Below, piece after piece: positions 50,573 to 53,198 of a stretch of DNA of 53,198 nt (positions are counted from its first letter, which is position 1; every line of letters starts with the position of its first letter). The notes below the pieces were generated by a model. It had not been told where the DNA came from. It searched no databases and saw nothing but the letters and a program-made list of their open reading frames with translations. Location: positions 1 to 53,198 of the forward strand of contig CAIYNT010000290.1 in assembly GCA_903927605.1 (NCBI GenBank), given 5' to 3'. The stretch is from an uncultured Holophagaceae bacterium (GTDB lineage: Bacteria; Acidobacteriota; Holophagae; Holophagales; Holophagaceae). The position numbers and the translations under genes are program-made.

Positions 50573-51933
50573 CAGGCTTCATCCTTCAGGAACGGAGCGA
50601 GATCGATGCCGAAGATCTGACCCATGGCCAGCATGGCCTGGCGGTGGTCCGAGCCTTCAGCGGTGGCCTGGCGGAGGAAGGACTGGATGGCCGGCTGGAA
50701 CTGGATGGCCTGGTCGATGGTGGTGCTGGAGCCCTTGGTGTAGGCGCCGATCTGGATCAGATCCTCCGCGTCCTGGTAGGTGGCCATCAGGTCCCGCAGC
50801 TTGCTGGCCAGCTGCTTCTGCTCTGGCGGAGCCAAGGCGCCGAAGAGCCGCGAGAGGCTGGCAAGAACGTCGATGGCGGGGAAGTGGTTCCTCGAGGCGA
50901 GCTTCCGGGAGAGCACCACATGGCCATCGAGAATGCCCCGAACGGAATCGCTGATGGGCTCATTCATGTCATCGCCCTCCACCAGGACCGTGTAGATGCC
51001 TGTGATGGAACCCATACCTTCGAAGGTGCCAGCCCGCTCCATGAGGCGCGGCAGGAGGGCGAAGACCGAGGGCGTGTAGCCCCTGGAGCTGGGCGGCTCC
51101 CCGGCGCTGAGGCCCACCTCGCGCTGGGCCATGGCGAAGCGGGTGACGCTGTCCATCATCAGCAGGACATCCTTGCCCTGCCGCATGAAGTACTCAGCGA
51201 CCGTGGTGCCGGCCATGGCACAGCGCAGGCGGAGCAGGGGGCTCTGATCGCTGGTGGAAACGACCACCACGCTGCGTTTCAACCCCTCTTCGCCCAGGTC
51301 GTTCTCGATGAACTCCCGGAGTTCGCGGCCCCGTTCCCCCACCAAGGTGATCACATTCACTTCGGCAGAAGTGTTGCGTGCCACCATGCCGAGGAGGGTG
51401 GACTTCCCCACGCCGGAGCCAGAGAAGATGCCCACCCGCTGCCCCTTGCCCAGGGTGAGCAGGCCGTCGATGGCCCGCACGCCAGTGGATAGTACCTGGT
51501 CGATGCGCTTCCGCCGCATGGGGTTGGGTGGTGGGCCCTGAAGGGGCAGGTGGGCGGTTGGTTCAATGGGAGGTCCGCCATCCAGGGGCCGGCCCAGGGG
51601 ATCGATCACGCGACCTAGCAAGGCGTCCATCACCGGAAGTTCCGACTGGTGTCCCGTGCCTTCCACCCACAGGCCAGGGCGGATGCCTTCGGTCTCCTCG
51701 ATGGGCATCAGCAGCACCCGCTGGCCCGAGAAGCCCACCACCTCGGCGTGGACGAGGCGGGGCTGCCCCGAGGCATCCATGCTGTGGATCAGCATCTGTT
51801 CGCCCACGGAGCAGTCCGGTCCATTGGATTCCACCACCAGGCCCACCACTTTGGCGACCCGCCCCATCCAGTCGCCCTTGGGTAGTCCGTGCAGGCGGGC
51901 CGCGAGAACGGAAAGGTCGATCACGGCGTTCAC
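50572..51933 (-). CDS. fliI: Flagellum-specific export ATPase FliI
   Basis: A 453-residue F1-beta-like ATPase powering flagellar export. The Walker A is SGSGVGKST (171-179), with LLMMDSVTRFAMAQREVGLSAGEPPSSRGYTPSVF as the conserved catalytic/arginine-finger region. The N-terminal beta-barrel domain is complete. It starts with GTG overlapping the fliH stop (GTGA) and ends overlapping fliJ. It is coupled in order fliH-fliI-fliJ. Confidence 0.96.
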   Translation of the reverse strand: MNAVIDLSVLAARLHGLPKGDWMGRVAKVVGLVVESNGPDCSVGEQMLIHSMDASGQPRLVHAEVVGFSGQRVLLMPIEETEGIRPGLWVEGTGHQSELPVMDALLGRVIDPLGRPLDGGPPIEPTAHLPLQGPPPNPMRRKRIDQVLSTGVRAIDGLLTLGKGQRVGIFSGSGVGKSTLLGMVARNTSAEVNVITLVGERGRELREFIENDLGEEGLKRSVVVVSTSDQSPLLRLRCAMAGTTVAEYFMRQGKDVLLMMDSVTRFAMAQREVGLSAGEPPSSRGYTPSVFALLPRLMERAGTFEGMGSITGIYTVLVEGDDMNEPISDSVRGILDGHVVLSRKLASRNHFPAIDVLASLSRLFGALAPPEQKQLASKLRDLMATYQDAEDLIQIGAYTKGSSTTIDQAIQFQPAIQSFLRQATAEGSDHRQAMLAMGQIFGIDLAPFLKDEA

Positions 51934-52661
51934 GGGGTGATCCCTTCCTTCATCCGGGCGATCAGCTGCATGAGGCCCTCGCGGCGGCGCTCCAGGGTGC
52001 CGTTGAGGATGCCCTGGGGGGCCTCGAGGCGGAGACTGCCACGGGAAAGGCTTCCATCAGGCACCAGGGCGAGCCCCCCATGCCCGACAAAATGATCACC
52101 AAGCTGATCCAAGTCCGCCGGATTGAGGAAGACCTGTACAGGCAGCTCACCGTCACGTCGCCCCCGGGGCAGTGGGAAGGGCAGCTCCTCGAGGATGCGT
52201 TCCATCAGGGCCTTCACGGCGCCAGGGGTTTGTTCGATCTGCTGGATGGCGAGATGCTCACCGACGGCGAGGGCCAGCGCCACCAGTTCCTCGTTCAGGG
52301 CCTCTCTCAGCATCAGGGACGCGGAGGCCAGCTCCACCAGCTGTTCTTCCAGGCGCAGGATATAGGCCTTGTACTGGCTCTCACCGAAGGCGCGCCCCTC
52401 CGCCTCACCCGATGCGAACCCCTCTTCGTAGGCTTGACGGGCGATGTCCTGCGCTTGGCGCTCTGCGTCCTGGAGGCGGTCCACCAGCCGCTGCTCGATG
52501 GGAACCCGGGCGAAGTCCCCATCGTCAAGATCAGAGGCCACCGAATCCGAACCTTCCTCGAACGAGACGTGGGCCATCATGACGTCCACTGGGAAGTACG
52601 GGAAGGCCTCCAGGCGCGTATCCCGGAGGTCCTCGGCGCGAATGTAGCCCTTAGAGCTCAT
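51930..52661 (-). CDS. fliH: Flagellar assembly protein FliH
   Basis: A 243-residue protein with an acidic N-terminus and a central Glu/Ala-rich region (ARQAYEEGFASGEAEGRAFGESQ) of the FliH type, with G-x-x-x-G repeats. The C-terminal domain has LALAVGEHLAIQ and LNPADLDQL, as in the FliH/V-ATPase subunit E fold. FliH binds FliI and regulates export. Its stop overlaps the start of fliI, and it follows fliG by 9 bp. Confidence 0.9.
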   Translation of the reverse strand: MSSKGYIRAEDLRDTRLEAFPYFPVDVMMAHVSFEEGSDSVASDLDDGDFARVPIEQRLVDRLQDAERQAQDIARQAYEEGFASGEAEGRAFGESQYKAYILRLEEQLVELASASLMLREALNEELVALALAVGEHLAIQQIEQTPGAVKALMERILEELPFPLPRGRRDGELPVQVFLNPADLDQLGDHFVGHGGLALVPDGSLSRGSLRLEAPQGILNGTLERRREGLMQLIARMKEGITP

Positions 52662-52670
52662 GCGGGTGCC

Positions 52671-53198
52671 TCAGCTGACATAGTCTTCGCCCCCGCCACC
52701 ACCGATGCTGATGACCCCTTCCTCCTCCAGTTGACGGACGATCTCCACGACTTCGTGCTGGGATTTCTCCACGTCCTTCAGCTTCACGGGCCCCATGAAT
52801 TCCATCTCCTCCTTCATGAGCTCCACAGCACGGCTGGACATGTTGCGGAAGAACTGGTTCTGGAGTTCTTCGCTGGTGCCCTTGAGGGCGATGGTGAGGG
52901 TTTTCTTGTCGGCCCGTTTCAGGATCTCGGTGATGCCGTTGTCGTCGATGAGCAGGATGTCGTCGAAGACGAACATGAGATCGCGGATGCTGGCGGCCAG
53001 TTGGGGATTTTCCGTCTCGATCTTCTCCAGTACGGTGCGGCCGACATTGCGCTCCATGCGATTGAACAGCTCCGCCACCGCCCGGACGCCCCCATAGGCC
53101 TCGGTCGCGAAGGAGCCCAGGGCCTCCAGCTTCTGCTCCAGGATGAGGCTGATGCGCCGGACCACTTCGGGGCTGATCTCCTGGAGGCTGGCCATGCG
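52671..53198 (-). CDS. fliG: Flagellar motor switch protein FliG, C-terminal part (cut by window edge)
   Basis: The last 175 residues of FliG, which continues beyond the window. It contains FNRMERNVGRTVLEKIETENPQLAASIRDLMFVFDDI, the conserved middle-domain block, and DDNGITEILKRADKKTLTIALKGTSEELQNQFFRNMSSRA, the C-terminal torque-generating region with charged residues. The first in-window methionine is internal, not the start. FliG is about 330 residues and forms the rotor ring with FliM and FliN. Confidence 0.94.
   Translation of the reverse strand, partial: RMASLQEISPEVVRRISLILEQKLEALGSFATEAYGGVRAVAELFNRMERNVGRTVLEKIETENPQLAASIRDLMFVFDDILLIDDNGITEILKRADKKTLTIALKGTSEELQNQFFRNMSSRAVELMKEEMEFMGPVKLKDVEKSQHEVVEIVRQLEEEGVISIGGGGGEDYVS

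Noticed and set aside
52671..53195. Methionine at 53195 as the start of FliG
   Set aside because: The protein family has about 150 more residues upstream and the frame stays open to the window edge, so this is an internal methionine.

Overview
The window is about 53 kb of high-GC, gene-dense bacterial chromosome. Several things together suggest an acidobacterium of the Holophagae (Geothrix/Holophaga-like): Ser/Thr kinases built as kinase + TolB-like + TPR, a futalosine-pathway menaquinone gene (mqnD), an [4Fe-4S]-type purF, a flagellar operon, and many small lipoproteins and Yip1-type membrane proteins. This assignment is inference from gene content; no rRNA or tRNA gene was seen.

Layout. 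1-3.7 kb: 5' half of sufB with an IscR/Rrf2-like operator, a zinc-ribbon TPR protein, and a TPR/HIT pair. 3.7-6 kb: a three-gene operon of ECF S component, DUF1893 protein and a LarA-family nickel-pincer racemase. 6.1-8.7 kb: mqnD, then an HtrA-type protease and Hsp20 fired from mirror-image promoters. 8.8-13.7 kb: VCBS lipoprotein, AtuA-family protein, PlsB-like acyltransferase, Yip1 protein. 13.8-22.7 kb: a neutral-lipid/granule locus. On the plus strand are two ArsA/Get3-like ATPases, a PhaR-type regulator, a phasin and a patatin lipase. Facing them is a tight minus-strand operon of HMG-CoA reductase, UbiB/ABC1 kinase and wax-ester synthase/DGAT. 22.8-24.6 kb: ornithine aminotransferase and a MOSC protein. 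24.6-29.2 kb: two tandem-duplicated Ser/Thr kinases. 29.4-38.8 kb: mostly housekeeping and accessory genes (MFS, rhodanese, TlpA-like thioredoxin, HAD, purF, miaA, a degenerate crotonase, small secreted proteins). 38.8-43.0 kb: a sigma-54 activator divergent from a third kinase. 43.0-43.3 kb: a 267-bp MITE. 43.3-45.7 kb: plsC, a small ORF, yidD and ispG. 45.8 kb to the end: flagellar genes fliG(partial)-fliH-fliI-fliJ-motE-like-fliK-flgD-flgE, all on the minus strand.

The most distinctive parts are four. First, the lipid locus couples a mevalonate-pathway enzyme to wax-ester synthesis in a genome that also carries the MEP-pathway gene ispG. Second, the MITE inserted in the CTAG shared by two convergent stop codons, so the target duplication left both genes intact. 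Third, the LarA/DUF1893/ECF operon. Fourth, the mirrored htrA/hsp20 promoters. No CRISPR array, prophage or complete insertion sequence was seen, and no intergenic stretch exceeds 300 bases.
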